From positions 3,688,001 through 3,752,000 of the forward strand of contig NZ_CP021744.1 in assembly GCF_002192455.1 (NCBI RefSeq): 64,000 bases of DNA, in the 5' to 3' direction. Of this stretch, positions 51,509 to 60,025 are shown one piece after another. Both the position numbers and the translations under genes were made by a program. The notes beneath the pieces are model-generated. The model was given only the letters and a program-made list of their open reading frames with translations. It was not told the origin of the DNA and did no database searches. This DNA is from Streptomyces albireticuli (GTDB lineage: Bacteria; Actinomycetota; Actinomycetes; Streptomycetales; Streptomycetaceae). How positions within the stretch are numbered: the first letter of the stretch is position 1; every line of letters begins with the position of its first letter.

Positions 51509-52141
51509 TCAGGCGGCCTCGCCCTGGCCCCGGCGGAGCGCGGTGGTGATCTCCACCATGCGGCGCGCCTGGTAGCCGATGGCGGCGAGGTTGTCGTCGT
51601 CGACGTTGCCCGGCTCGTTGCGCGAGACGCTGCTGACGCCGTACGGGTTGCCGTTGGTGGGCGCGAGCTGGATCGGGTCGGCCACGCCGGGCGGGACGAC
51701 GATGGCGCCCCAGTGGTAGAAGGCGTTGTTCAGCGCCAGGAGGGTGCTCTCCTGGCCGCCGTGCAGGGTCGCGGTGGACGTGAAGGAGGACATCACCTTG
51801 TTGAGCAGCCCCCGGCGGCTGTGCAGCGGGAGCGTGGTGTCGATGAACTGCTTCAGCGGGCCGGACGGCAGGCCGTAGCGGCCCGGCGTGCCCCACAGGA
51901 CGGCGTCGGCCCAGTCGAGGTCGTCCAGGGACGCCTCGGCGATGTGCCCGGTGGCCGCGACATGCTCGGTCCAGGCCGCGGTCCAGGCGTCGTTGCCGGG
52001 GACGATCGTCTCCGCGGTGAGGTCGGCGACCCTGCGGAGCCGGACCTCGGCGCCCGCCTTCTCCGCGGCGGCGGCCGCGGCCTCGGCGAGCCGGTGGACG
52101 TTGCCGGTGGACGACGAATAGATGACGGCAAACTTGATCAT
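51509..52141 (-). CDS. WrbA-type flavodoxin / NAD(P)H:quinone oxidoreductase
   Basis: 210 residues, ATG 52141. FMN-binding loop SSTGNVHRLAEAAAAAAEKA at the start, AVLWGTPGRYGLPSGPLKQF and the region GGQESTLLALNNAFYHWGAI. It is the family of two-electron quinone reductases. It could keep catechol or aminophenol products reduced, or protect against quinones from 3-hydroxyanthranilate. First gene of the minus-strand operon that ends at 43.5 kb or 41 kb. Confidence 0.9.
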   Translation of the reverse strand: MIKFAVIYSSSTGNVHRLAEAAAAAAEKAGAEVRLRRVADLTAETIVPGNDAWTAAWTEHVAATGHIAEASLDDLDWADAVLWGTPGRYGLPSGPLKQFIDTTLPLHSRRGLLNKVMSSFTSTATLHGGQESTLLALNNAFYHWGAIVVPPGVADPIQLAPTNGNPYGVSSVSRNEPGNVDDDNLAAIGYQARRMVEITTALRRGQGEAA

Positions 52142-52470
52142 GGAAGAAGTGCCCCTTGGCGGGTGGACGGCTGCGGCCCTCGCTCACCGGCGTCCCGGAC
52201 TCCGGGGAACCCGCCGGTCCGGGCCGACCGGACGTACCAGATGCTGCTTCGGGCCGCGGGAAACTGCCAAGGCCCGCAGGCGGAGTTCGGCGGACTCCGT
52301 CAAAAGGACGTTGATCCATCAAGTCGGCCCGCGCGTGAACGGCGGGCAACGGCCACGGCGTTCCCGTCGTCTACCCAGGAGGCGGACATCCTCTGGTTCG
52401 GATCCTGGACGTTCCTTATCCTGAATCCCCACCCCCCGACCTCACCCCGCACAGGAGTCGTGACAATTCC
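52142..52470. other. 329-bp divergent intergenic region
   Basis: It lies between the WrbA-type gene (minus) and transaldolase (plus). I see no gene, strong hairpin or repeat. A tatcct hexamer at 52417-52422 may be a -10 box for transaldolase. The right end is C-rich. aggag at about 52454 lies twelve bases before the ATG, an unusually long spacing. Confidence 0.4.
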
Positions 52471-53619
52471 ATGAAAGAACGGGAGTTGACGGCCGTGCGC
52501 GGCGACCTGCGCCGGCTGGCCGCCGAGGGTGTGTCCCCCTGGCTGGACGGTTTCTGCCGGCCGCTGCTCACCTCGGGCAGGCTCACCGACCTCGTCTCGC
52601 GGGCCGGCATCCGCGGGGCGACCTCCAACCTCGCCACGCTGACCGCGGCCGTCGAGTCCGGCGACACGGACTATCTGGACCAGCTGCTCTTCCTGTCCTA
52701 CCGCGACGTCCCGGCCGACACCGCGATCCGCGCCCTGACCGCCTACGACGCCCGCCTGTCCTGCGACGAACTGCTGCCCGTCTTCGAGGAGACCGGCGGC
52801 CGCGAGGGCTATGTCTCGGTCGACGTGAACCCCTGGCTGGCGCACGACGCCGCGCTGGTCGCCTCGGAGGCCGACAAGCTGGTCCGGGCCGTCAACCGCC
52901 CCAACGTCCTGGCCAAGATCCCCGCCACCCCCGAGGGGCTGGAGGCGATCAGCGAGTGCATCGGCCGGAAGATCGGCGTCCATGCGACGGCGATCTTCTC
53001 GGTGCGCCGCTACGGCGAGGTCGTCGACGCCTACTTCGACGGCCTGGAGCGGGCCCGCGCCGCCGGCCACGACCTCTCTGACATCGTTTCCTTCGCCTCC
53101 CTGCCCATCACCTGGTTCGACGCCGAGGTGGACGCCCGCCTGGAGGCCCTGGGCACGGACGAGGCCCGGGCCATGCGCGGCGAGGCCGCCCTGGCCAGCG
53201 CCCGCCTGGTCTACCGCCGCTACGAGGACCGGCTGTCCGGCGACCGCTGGCGCGACCTCGCCCGCTCCGGCGCCCGCCCGCAGACGGTCATGTGGGCGAG
53301 CACCGCGCCCCGCCGCCCCGGCGTGACCAGCAAGCGCTACGCCGAACGCCTCGTCGCCTGGGGCACCGCCAGCGCCCTGTCCCTCACCGCCCTCGGCGAG
53401 GGCGCCGACCGGATGTGCCCCCTCACCGGCGACACCCTCTCCGACTCCTACGGCGCGGCCCGCTCGGTGTGGGAACGGCTCGACGCCATGGGCATCTCCT
53501 ACCGCGCGGTCGCCGACAAACTGGAGACCGAGGGGGTGGAGTGGCTCCAGACGTCGTGGAGCCTGCTGTACGCGGCGGTGGAACGACGGCTGAGGGGGGC
53601 ACAGTTGTCGGGGACGTGA
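52471..53619 (+). CDS. tal: Transaldolase
   Basis: 382 residues, ATG 52471. Recognised by RAGIRGATSNLATLTAAVES, VSVDVNPWLAHDAALVASEA, the Schiff-base Lys in NVLAKIPATPEG and VHATAIFSVRRYGEVVDAYF. It exchanges the dihydroxyacetone unit of sugar phosphates, raising erythrose 4-phosphate. Next to DAHP synthase it looks like a dedicated precursor-supply enzyme on the other strand of the cluster. It is divergent from the rest of the 3-hydroxyanthranilate genes. Confidence 0.93.
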   Translation: MKERELTAVRGDLRRLAAEGVSPWLDGFCRPLLTSGRLTDLVSRAGIRGATSNLATLTAAVESGDTDYLDQLLFLSYRDVPADTAIRALTAYDARLSCDELLPVFEETGGREGYVSVDVNPWLAHDAALVASEADKLVRAVNRPNVLAKIPATPEGLEAISECIGRKIGVHATAIFSVRRYGEVVDAYFDGLERARAAGHDLSDIVSFASLPITWFDAEVDARLEALGTDEARAMRGEAALASARLVYRRYEDRLSGDRWRDLARSGARPQTVMWASTAPRRPGVTSKRYAERLVAWGTASALSLTALGEGADRMCPLTGDTLSDSYGAARSVWERLDAMGISYRAVADKLETEGVEWLQTSWSLLYAAVERRLRGAQLSGT

Positions 53620-53667
53620 CGCCGACGCTGACGGCAGCGGGCCGGGCCACGGGACCGCGGGCGGACG

Positions 53668-53892
53668 TCAGCCGGCGGGGAGTCCGCCGCCCCGTATCGC
53701 GCCGGTGAACGCCGGCCAGGCCGCCTTCGGCACGGTGAGCACGGGGCCCTGCGGGCGCTTGCTGTCACGGACCGGTATGACGCCGACGATCTCTAGCGAG
53801 GGGGGCCATTCGACGCAGCTTCCGCCCCCGTTGCCGCTGTGCGACGACTTCAGCCACTCGACGCCGGAGAGATCAGGGCTGGTGGTGCTCAT
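53668..53892 (-). CDS. DUF397-domain protein
   Basis: 74 residues from ATG 53892; GTG 53904 is possible. It has the DUF397 pattern: VEWLKSSHSGNGGGSCVEWP followed by VRDSKRPQGPVLTVPKAAWP and FTGAIRGG. Such small proteins are very common in Streptomyces, usually beside an XRE regulator; here none is adjacent. The function is unknown, though some act as accessories to the XRE partner. Confidence 0.9.
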   Translation of the reverse strand: MSTTSPDLSGVEWLKSSHSGNGGGSCVEWPPSLEIVGVIPVRDSKRPQGPVLTVPKAAWPAFTGAIRGGGLPAG

Positions 53893-53956
53893 CAGAGAGT
53901 TCACAGCACGGAGTCGCCCGCTCCCCGCGAGCGGGACACACGGAGGGCTCGAACAG

Positions 53957-54184
53957 GTGACGTATCAGACCGAGGGCTACCGGATCGGTGCGACGGTGGT
54001 CGGCACACGCGGCGGCGCGGCCGGCATGCCCGACGTGGTCGGGGTGACCCGGCGGAGGGACCGGAGCCGCTACCTGGTCAAGGGCGCGGCGAGCGGCTTG
54101 CGGTGGTGGGCCGAACAGGCCGATCTCCGGATCGCGACCGCGGAGGAGCGGCAGGAGTACGGGCTCGGGGAAGTGACAGCATGA
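53957..54184 (+). CDS. Small hypothetical protein
   Basis: 75 residues from GTG 53957 with ggaggg nine bases upstream. Sequence begins MTYQTEGYRIGATVVGTRGG, with a WWAEQADLRIATAEERQEYG end. No named family is recognised. It is divergent from DUF397 and followed 19 bp later by the zinc-motif protein, so the two probably form a small operon. Confidence 0.7.
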   Translation: MTYQTEGYRIGATVVGTRGGAAGMPDVVGVTRRRDRSRYLVKGAASGLRWWAEQADLRIATAEERQEYGLGEVTA

Positions 54185-54203
54185 CACGGAGGAGGTGCTG
54201 AAC

Positions 54204-54545
54204 GTGATCGATGAAGCCGGGCGCGCCGACACGGCGCAGGCCCAGGACGGCGACATGCTCCGCGTCGAAGTCAACGGTTCGGGCTGGGTCGACGGCGCCG
54301 AAGGGGTCGTTGCCGGAATCTGGGAGGGCCGTCTACGGATCAAGCTCACCAAGAACGCGCTACCGGGCGTGGAGGCGGTTCTCCTGGAGAAGGACGCGCT
54401 GTGCCAACGGATCGGGGTGGTCGAGCCCATGCCTCTGTGCTCCTCGTGCGGAGGAAGCGGAAAGATCGAGTGGACGGACGAAGAGGGGTGGGATCACGAA
54501 GCACTGTGCCGGACGTGCCACGGGGAAGGTGAAGTGAGCTCCTGA
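54204..54545 (+). CDS. Small protein with paired CxxCxGxG zinc motifs
   Basis: 113 residues from GTG 54204; ggaggagg lies eight bases before it. An in-frame GTG at 54195 is less likely because it falls within that site. The C-terminus contains CSSCGGSGKIEW and CRTCHGEGEVSS, two DnaJ-type C-x2-C-x-G-x-G half-sites that would bind one zinc. The first 60 residues form a beta-rich domain of unknown type. No J domain is present, so it is not DnaJ. Confidence 0.75.
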   Translation: MIDEAGRADTAQAQDGDMLRVEVNGSGWVDGAEGVVAGIWEGRLRIKLTKNALPGVEAVLLEKDALCQRIGVVEPMPLCSSCGGSGKIEWTDEEGWDHEALCRTCHGEGEVSS

Positions 54546-54560
54546 CCCCTTCCGCGGCAC

Positions 54561-54593
54561 AGGGCCCTTCCCAGGACTCCGGGAGGGGCCCTT
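54561..54593 (+). terminator. Hairpin terminator
   Basis: agggcccttccc pairs with gggaggggccctt-type sequence around aggactcc, just after the zinc-motif gene. No T-run follows, as is usual in Streptomyces. Confidence 0.55.
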
Positions 54594-54621
54594 CCCCCTG
54601 GCCGGCACGCGCCGCGGCGGC

Positions 54622-54725
54622 CGCCCGGTAAGGGGCCCGGGGGCGGAGCCCCCGCCACGCGGCGGAGCCGCACATCGGATGCGGCGGGAAGGGGCGGGGC
54701 GGGGAACAGGCCCCGCGCAGCGGCC
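54622..54725. repeat. Streptomyces intergenic palindromic repeat, copy 3 (partial)
   Basis: It contains ggggcccgggggcggagccc, then gggaaggggcggggcgggga followed by acaggccccgcgcagcggcc. This matches the right half of copies 1, 2 and 4, and the left arm is reduced. It fills the gap between the zinc-motif protein and the MocR gene, which converge here. Confidence 0.7.
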
Positions 54726-54749
54726 TCCGCACCCGCACCCCCACCCCGC

Positions 54750-56213
54750 CTACCCCACCCGCACCCCCCGCCCCGGCACCGCACCCCCCTCAGGCAGCGG
54801 CAGCGCCTCGCACAGTGCCTCCAGCGCCCCCGCGAACGCGTGCTCCGGCGGGGTGCCGTACCCCACCACCAGCCCGTCCGACGGCGCGCCCGCGCCCTCC
54901 GCGTGGCGGTAGAGCGACAGGCCCTCCAGCGCCAGCCCCTGCCAGGCCGCCGCCTTGACCACCGACGCCTCCGTGCCCGGCGGCAGTTCGAGCACGGCGT
55001 GCAGACCGGCCGCGATGCCCGTGACCCGCACGTGCGGCGCCCGTTCGGCGAGGACCTCGATCAGCTGGTCCCGGCGGCGCCGGTAGTGCCGGCGCATCCG
55101 CCGCACATGGCGGTCGTACGAGCCGGAGTCGAGGAAGTCCGCCAGGGTCAGCTGCTCCAGGGCGCTCGCGTAGGGCTCCCGCTCGCCCTTGGCCTCCACC
55201 ACGTCGTCCACCATCCCGCCCGGCAGCACCATCCAGCCCAGCCGCAGCGCGGGCGAGAGGCTCTTGCTCACCGAGCCGATGTAGACGACCCGGTCCGGGT
55301 CCAGGCCCTGCACGGCGCCGATCGGCTGGCGGTCGTAGCGGAACTCCCCGTCGTAGTCGTCCTCCAGCACCAGACCGCCCTCGGCCCGCGCCCAGTCGAT
55401 GACGGCGGACCGTCGTTCGTGATGCAAGGGGCCACCCGTCGGGAACTGGTGAGCGGGCGTCAGGAGAACCGTTTTTGCACCGCTGCCCGCCAGGTCCTCC
55501 ACCCGGGCCCCGTACGAGTCCACCGGCAGGTCCACGGTCCGCAGCCCGGCCGCGGAGAGCAGGTGGCGGTAGTAGCCCAGCCCGTACGACTCCACGGCGA
55601 CCGCCCCGGTCCGCACCTCGCCCAGCAGCCGCAGCGCCCCGGCGAAGCCCGAGCAGATGACGATGCGGTCGGGGTCGGCGCGCACGCCGCGGGCCCGGGC
55701 CAGGTACTCGGCGACCGACCGGCGCAGCTCGGTCCGGCCGCGCGGATCGCCTGGCCCGAAGGCGTCGTTGGGCGCCGCCGTGAGCGCGCGGCGGGCCGAG
55801 GCCAGCCACGCCGAGCGCGGGAAGGCCGAGGCGTCCGGGGTGCCCTGCACCAGGTTGTAGCGGGCGCGCGGCACCCGGTCGGGGGTGGTGGGCCGGCGCG
55901 GCCGCGGGTCGGCGAGCCGGGCACGGCGGGCCACGTACGTGCCGGAGCCCTGCCGGGCGTTCAGCCAGCCCTCGGCGACCAGTTCGGCGTACGCCTCGGC
56001 GACGGTGTTGCGCGCCAGCCCCAGATCGGTGGCGAGCGAGCGGTAGGGGGGCAATTTGGTGCCGGGGGCGAGCCTGCCGGTGCGGATGGCGTCGCGCAGG
56101 GCGCTCATCAGCGCGCCGCGGCGGCCTCCCGCCGGTGAATCGGGGAGCTCCAGATGGAGATCGCTGCCCAGGCTTCCCGCCGGATCGACGCGCGCATTGA
56201 CCTTCGAATTCAC
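54750..56213 (-). CDS. MocR-type GntR/aminotransferase regulator
   Basis: 487 residues from GTG 56213 (GTG 56231 possible). N-terminal GntR winged helix: [59 protein letters not shown]. From residue 110 the domain is a fold-type I aminotransferase, with the PLP Lys in [20 protein letters not shown] and [16 protein letters not shown]. MocR regulators respond to PLP or amino-compound ligands. It is divergent from the AhpD-like gene by 50 bp and probably controls it and the following MFS gene. Confidence 0.92.
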   Translation of the reverse strand: MNSKVNARVDPAGSLGSDLHLELPDSPAGGRRGALMSALRDAIRTGRLAPGTKLPPYRSLATDLGLARNTVAEAYAELVAEGWLNARQGSGTYVARRARLADPRPRRPTTPDRVPRARYNLVQGTPDASAFPRSAWLASARRALTAAPNDAFGPGDPRGRTELRRSVAEYLARARGVRADPDRIVICSGFAGALRLLGEVRTGAVAVESYGLGYYRHLLSAAGLRTVDLPVDSYGARVEDLAGSGAKTVLLTPAHQFPTGGPLHHERRSAVIDWARAEGGLVLEDDYDGEFRYDRQPIGAVQGLDPDRVVYIGSVSKSLSPALRLGWMVLPGGMVDDVVEAKGEREPYASALEQLTLADFLDSGSYDRHVRRMRRHYRRRRDQLIEVLAERAPHVRVTGIAAGLHAVLELPPGTEASVVKAAAWQGLALEGLSLYRHAEGAGAPSDGLVVGYGTPPEHAFAGALEALCEALPLPEGGAVPGRGVRVG

Positions 56214-56263
56214 CCGGGAATTGCACCACACTCCCGACCGGTGGGCTGCCTAGAGTCGTTGAC

Positions 56264-56719
56264 ATGACCGCTACCGATCTCGACCAGCGCATGAACTTCA
56301 CCAAGGCGGCGCCCAAGGTCTTCAAGGCCATGATCGCCCTGGACACGGCGGCGCGGGCGGGTCTCGACCCGGTGCTGATCGACCTCGTGCAGATCCGCGC
56401 CTCGCAGATCAACCACTGCGCCTACTGCATCGACATGCACACCAAGGAGGCGCGGAAGGCGGGCGAGAGCGAGGAGCGCGTCTACCAGCTCAACGCCTGG
56501 CGCGAGGCGGGCCTGTTCACGCCGCGCGAGAAGGCCGCGCTCGGCCTCACCGAGGCGGTCACCGAGCTCGGCGAGGGCGGGGTGTCCGACGAGGTGTACG
56601 GGACGGCCGCCCGGCACTTCGCGGACGAGGAGCTCGCCCAGCTCATCGCACTGATCTTCACCATCAACGCCTGGAACCGCATCGCGGTGCCCACCCGGAA
56701 GACCCCCGGCACCGAGTGA
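56264..56719 (+). CDS. AhpD-like carboxymuconolactone decarboxylase-family protein
   Basis: 151 residues, ATG 56264. The redox site C-x2-C-x3-H is intact in HCAYCIDMHTKEARKAG, and FTPREKAALGLTEAVTELGE follows. This is the subgroup with alkylhydroperoxidase-like activity rather than a decarboxylase. A tagagt hexamer at 56251-56256 lies seven bases before the ATG, so it may be leaderless. MocR genes are often divergent from this family. Confidence 0.9.
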   Translation: MTATDLDQRMNFTKAAPKVFKAMIALDTAARAGLDPVLIDLVQIRASQINHCAYCIDMHTKEARKAGESEERVYQLNAWREAGLFTPREKAALGLTEAVTELGEGGVSDEVYGTAARHFADEELAQLIALIFTINAWNRIAVPTRKTPGTE

Positions 56720-56865
56720 CCCCGCCGGTGCCGCCACCGGCCTGGGCGTACTCCGTCCACCTCCCTCTTCATCGGGCTCCATCGGTTCGGGACGCCGGCC
56801 GTCGCACCCGTATCCCCCGCTCCTGGTGCGCGCACTCGCGCGCTCCCGTCGAAGGCTGTGAGGAC

Positions 56866-58083
56866 TTGACCACTGTCGCATCCCCGTCCCCCGCCACAGG
56901 CACCGGAAGATCCCCGGTCAAGGGCTGGTTCGCCGTCGCGGCGGTCACCCTCGGCATCTTCTGCCTGATGACCTCCGAACTGCTGCCGGTGGGCCTGCTC
57001 ACCCCGGTCGGCGACGCCCTGCACGTCTCCGAGGGCACGGCCGGCCTGATGGTCACCGTCCCCGGCGTCGTCGCCGCGCTGTCCGCGCCGGTCGTCACCG
57101 TCGCCACCGGCCGCATCGACCGCCGGCTCGTCCTCGGCGTCCTGGTCGGCCTGGTGGGCGCGGCCAACCTCGCCTCGGCGTTCGCCGACCACTTCGCGAT
57201 CGTGCTGGGCGCGCGCTTCCTCGTCGGCATCGCCGTCGGCGGCTTCTGGGCCATCGCGGGCGGCATCGCCCTGCGGCTGGTGCCCGAGGAGCACGTCGGC
57301 CGGGCCATGGCCGTCATCTTCGGCGGCGTCGAGACGGCCTCCGTGCTCGGCGTCCCGACCGGCACCCTGCTGGGCGACCTCAGCGGCTGGCGCACCGCGT
57401 TCGCGGCCGTCGGCGGGCTGGGCCTGACCGCCCTCGTCCTGATGGTCTTCCTGCTGCCGCCGCTGCCCGCCGACGAGTCGCTGACCTTCGCCGAACTCCC
57501 CCGGATCTTCAGGTCCAACAGGGGCGTACGGGTGGGCATCGCCATCACGTTCCTGCTGATCACCGGGCACTTCGTCGCCTACACGTTCGTCCGGCCGATC
57601 CTCCAGGACGCGGGGATCTCCGGGAACCGGATCAGCATGATGCTGCTGATCTTCGGAGTCGCCGGCATCATCGGCAACTTCCTCGCGGGCGCCAAGGTCG
57701 GACAGCACGTCCGGACGATCGTCCTCGCGATCTCCGTGATCCTCACGGCCGCGATGGTGCTCTTCGCCGTCACCGGCGGCGGCCTGGCCGTGGGCATCGC
57801 CCTGCTGGTCCTGTGGGGCCTGGGCTACGGCGCCGTGCCGGTGAGCCTCCAGACCTGGATCCTCAAGGCCGCCCCGGACGCCACCGAGGCCGCGTCCTCG
57901 CTGTACGTCTCGATGTTCAACTTCTCGATCGCGCTCGGCGCCCTGATCGGCGGCCTCGCCTTCGACAGCCTCGCCATGACGAGCGTGCTGTGGATCGGCG
58001 CCGCCCTGGCCGTCCTCACGCTGGCCGTGGCCGGCGGCCGGACGAAGGGCCTGCTGTCCACCGAGCCCGCCGCGGGTCACTGA
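56866..58083 (+). CDS. MFS transporter, DHA1 drug-efflux type
   Basis: 405 residues from TTG 56866 (aggac just before); the frame is open to 56716 without a better start. About twelve membrane helices. Motifs: FCLMTSELLPVGLLTPVGDA, motif A-like ATGRIDRRLVLG and motif C GGVETASVLGVPTGTLLGDL. This is the group of the AraJ/NepI/YdhP type exporters of small molecules. It follows the AhpD-like gene by about 150 bp. Confidence 0.88.
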   Translation: MTTVASPSPATGTGRSPVKGWFAVAAVTLGIFCLMTSELLPVGLLTPVGDALHVSEGTAGLMVTVPGVVAALSAPVVTVATGRIDRRLVLGVLVGLVGAANLASAFADHFAIVLGARFLVGIAVGGFWAIAGGIALRLVPEEHVGRAMAVIFGGVETASVLGVPTGTLLGDLSGWRTAFAAVGGLGLTALVLMVFLLPPLPADESLTFAELPRIFRSNRGVRVGIAITFLLITGHFVAYTFVRPILQDAGISGNRISMMLLIFGVAGIIGNFLAGAKVGQHVRTIVLAISVILTAAMVLFAVTGGGLAVGIALLVLWGLGYGAVPVSLQTWILKAAPDATEAASSLYVSMFNFSIALGALIGGLAFDSLAMTSVLWIGAALAVLTLAVAGGRTKGLLSTEPAAGH

Positions 58084-58100
58084 CCCGCGGCTCCTGACCC

Positions 58101-58133
58101 GCCCCCGCACTCGATCCCCCGGAGTGCGGGGGC
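58101..58133 (+). terminator. 12-bp GC hairpin terminator after the MFS gene
   Basis: gcccccgcactc at 58101-58112 pairs perfectly with gagtgcgggggc at 58122-58133 around nine bases. No T-run, but stability and position right after the stop support termination. Confidence 0.75.
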
Positions 58134-58150
58134 GGCCTCCCCCGCTTCTT

Positions 58151-58198
58151 CCCGTCCGTCCTCCCGTCCGTCCTCCCGTCCGTCCTTCCGTTCGTCCT
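58151..58198 (+). repeat. 12-bp tandem repeat in the leader of the FAD oxidoreductase
   Basis: Three exact copies of cccgtccgtcct and a fourth degenerate one lie 16-63 bp before the ATG at 58214. It is between the terminator and the ribosome site, and could affect expression if the copy number varies. Confidence 0.85.
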
Positions 58199-58213
58199 TC
58201 CGAAAGGCCGCAC

Positions 58214-59740
58214 ATGTCCGACGCATCCCGCCCGCCGTCCGCCGTGGGCGCCGCGGACCCGCGCTACGAGGCGCTGGCCACCCGGGGCAACAACAAGCGG
58301 TTCACCGCCCGCCCGGAGGAGTTCCGGGTCGTCACCACGACCGCCGAGGTGGTCGCGGCCGTGGGCGACGCCGTACGCGCCGGGCAGCACATCGCCGTCC
58401 GCAGCGGCGGCCACGGCTACGAGAACGCCGTCGGCGAGCCCGGCGTCCAACTCGTCCTGGACCTCGGCGAGATGCGCGCCGTCGCCTTCGACACCGAGCG
58501 CGACGCGTTCATGGTCGAGCCCGGCGCCCGCCTCCTGAAGGACGTCTACGGGCCGATGTACGAGCGCTGGGGCGTCGCGATACCCGCGGGCAACAGCAAC
58601 ACCGTCGGCGTCGGCGGCCATGTGCAGGGCGGCGGCTACGGCTCGCTGTGCCGGGCGCACGGCCTGACCGTCGACCACCTGGAGGCCGTGGAGGTCGTCA
58701 CCGTCGACGCCGCCGGCGAGGCCCGCGCGGTCGTGGCCACCCGCGAACCGGACGACCCGCACCACGACCTGTGGTGGGCGCTCACCGGTGGCGGCGGCGG
58801 CAACTTCGGCGTCGTCACCCGCTTCTGGTTCCGCACGCCCGGCGCCGAGGGCACCGACCCGGCCGGCCTGCTGCCGAACCCGCCCGCCGAGGTGATCACC
58901 AGCACCGTGCTGTTCCCCCGCGCGGGCCTGGACCAGCCGGCCATGCGGACGCTGGTCGGCGGCTTCGGCCGCTGGCACGAGCGCAACAGCGCGCCGGACT
59001 CCCCGTACGCCCACCTCTTCGCCAGCCTGGTGCTGCTCGGCCGGGACCCGGACCCCGAGAAGGACATGGGCGCCGTCCTCGTCACCCACATGGATGCGAC
59101 CCGGCCGGACGCGGAGCGGCTGCTCACGGACTTCCTCGACGAGGTGGCCGGGCAGCCCGGCCTCGCGCCGGTGGTCCTGCCGCACGGAACCGTGCCGTGG
59201 CTCGACTCGAAGAAGGCGCTCGGGGACGCGCAGGACGCGGAGACCGGCCGCCAGAAGGTGAAGTCCGCCAACCTGCGCCGCGCGTTCCGCGACGACCAGG
59301 CCGACGCCCTGCACGCCTTCCTGAACAGCGACGACCACGCCAACGGCAGCAGCCTGGTGGCCCTCGACTCGTACGGCGGCCGGGTGGGCACCGTCGCGCC
59401 CGACGCCACCGCCGTCGCGCAGCGCGACTCGGTGCTGAAGGTGCTCTTCATGAACACCTGGCAGGACGCGGCCGACGACGCGGTCAACCTCGACTGGATG
59501 CGGCGCTTCCACGGCGCCGTGTTCGCGAAGACCGGCGGCGTGCCCGCGCCCGACGACACCCAGGACGGCGCGTTCGTCAACTTCGCCGACACCGACCTGG
59601 CCGACCCCGCCTGGAACACCTCGGACAGCCCCTGGCACGAGCTCTACTACAAGGACAACTACCCGCGGCTCCAGGGCGTCCGGGCGGCGTACGACCCGCG
59701 CGGCGTCTTCGGCCACGCCCTGTCGGTCCGTACCCCCTGA
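58214..59740 (+). CDS. Berberine-bridge-type FAD-binding oxidoreductase
   Basis: 508 residues, ATG 58214 with gaaagg upstream. FAD-binding PCMH domain with the His covalent site in HIAVRSGGHGYENAVGEPGV, and NTVGVGGHVQGGGYGSLCRA; there is no Cys at the second attachment position in the canonical spot, so attachment may be by His only. The C-terminal BBE domain ends WHELYYKDNYPRLQGVRAAY. No signal peptide, so cytosolic. The family oxidises sugars, alcohols or alkaloid-like substrates. It precedes the PucR regulator gene. Confidence 0.9.
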   Translation: MSDASRPPSAVGAADPRYEALATRGNNKRFTARPEEFRVVTTTAEVVAAVGDAVRAGQHIAVRSGGHGYENAVGEPGVQLVLDLGEMRAVAFDTERDAFMVEPGARLLKDVYGPMYERWGVAIPAGNSNTVGVGGHVQGGGYGSLCRAHGLTVDHLEAVEVVTVDAAGEARAVVATREPDDPHHDLWWALTGGGGGNFGVVTRFWFRTPGAEGTDPAGLLPNPPAEVITSTVLFPRAGLDQPAMRTLVGGFGRWHERNSAPDSPYAHLFASLVLLGRDPDPEKDMGAVLVTHMDATRPDAERLLTDFLDEVAGQPGLAPVVLPHGTVPWLDSKKALGDAQDAETGRQKVKSANLRRAFRDDQADALHAFLNSDDHANGSSLVALDSYGGRVGTVAPDATAVAQRDSVLKVLFMNTWQDAADDAVNLDWMRRFHGAVFAKTGGVPAPDDTQDGAFVNFADTDLADPAWNTSDSPWHELYYKDNYPRLQGVRAAYDPRGVFGHALSVRTP

Positions 59741-59945
59741 CCGCCCGCGGGGCCAGGGCCCCCAGGCCCCCTTGATCGTTCCGAGTCGCGCGAGGACAAT
59801 TCCGGTACACACCAACCGCGACTGTGCGCGACGTCCGTCGTCGCCGGAATCGACCGCGCCCGGAGAGAAACTCCTTCCCTCCGGGTGCGGTCGTCCCCTG
59901 CGCAAATGGCAATGCTTTGTTCACGTCCCTGGATAAGTCCGGACG

Positions 59946-59975
59946 TTGACTCGGGCATTACTCGATGCGTAGCTT
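59946..59975 (+). promoter_or_regulatory. Strong sigma-70-like promoter for the PucR gene
   Basis: ttgact at 59946-59951 and tagctt at 59970-59975 are 18 bp apart, close to the HrdB consensus. The predicted start of transcription is about 59981-59983, where an in-frame ATG occurs. The 285-bp gap between 59740 and 60026 otherwise holds nothing obvious. Confidence 0.6.
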
Positions 59976-60025
59976 CCGACATGTACGCCGCGAACGATCT
60001 CTGCGTTGCACCTGGGGGGGCAAAA

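Noticed and set aside
48651..53619. Phenazine biosynthesis
   Set aside because: PhzE, PhzD and a PhzC-like enzyme are present, but PhzF, PhzA/B and PhzG homologues are not seen in the window, and a DhbA-like dehydrogenase diverts the intermediate to 3-hydroxyanthranilate.
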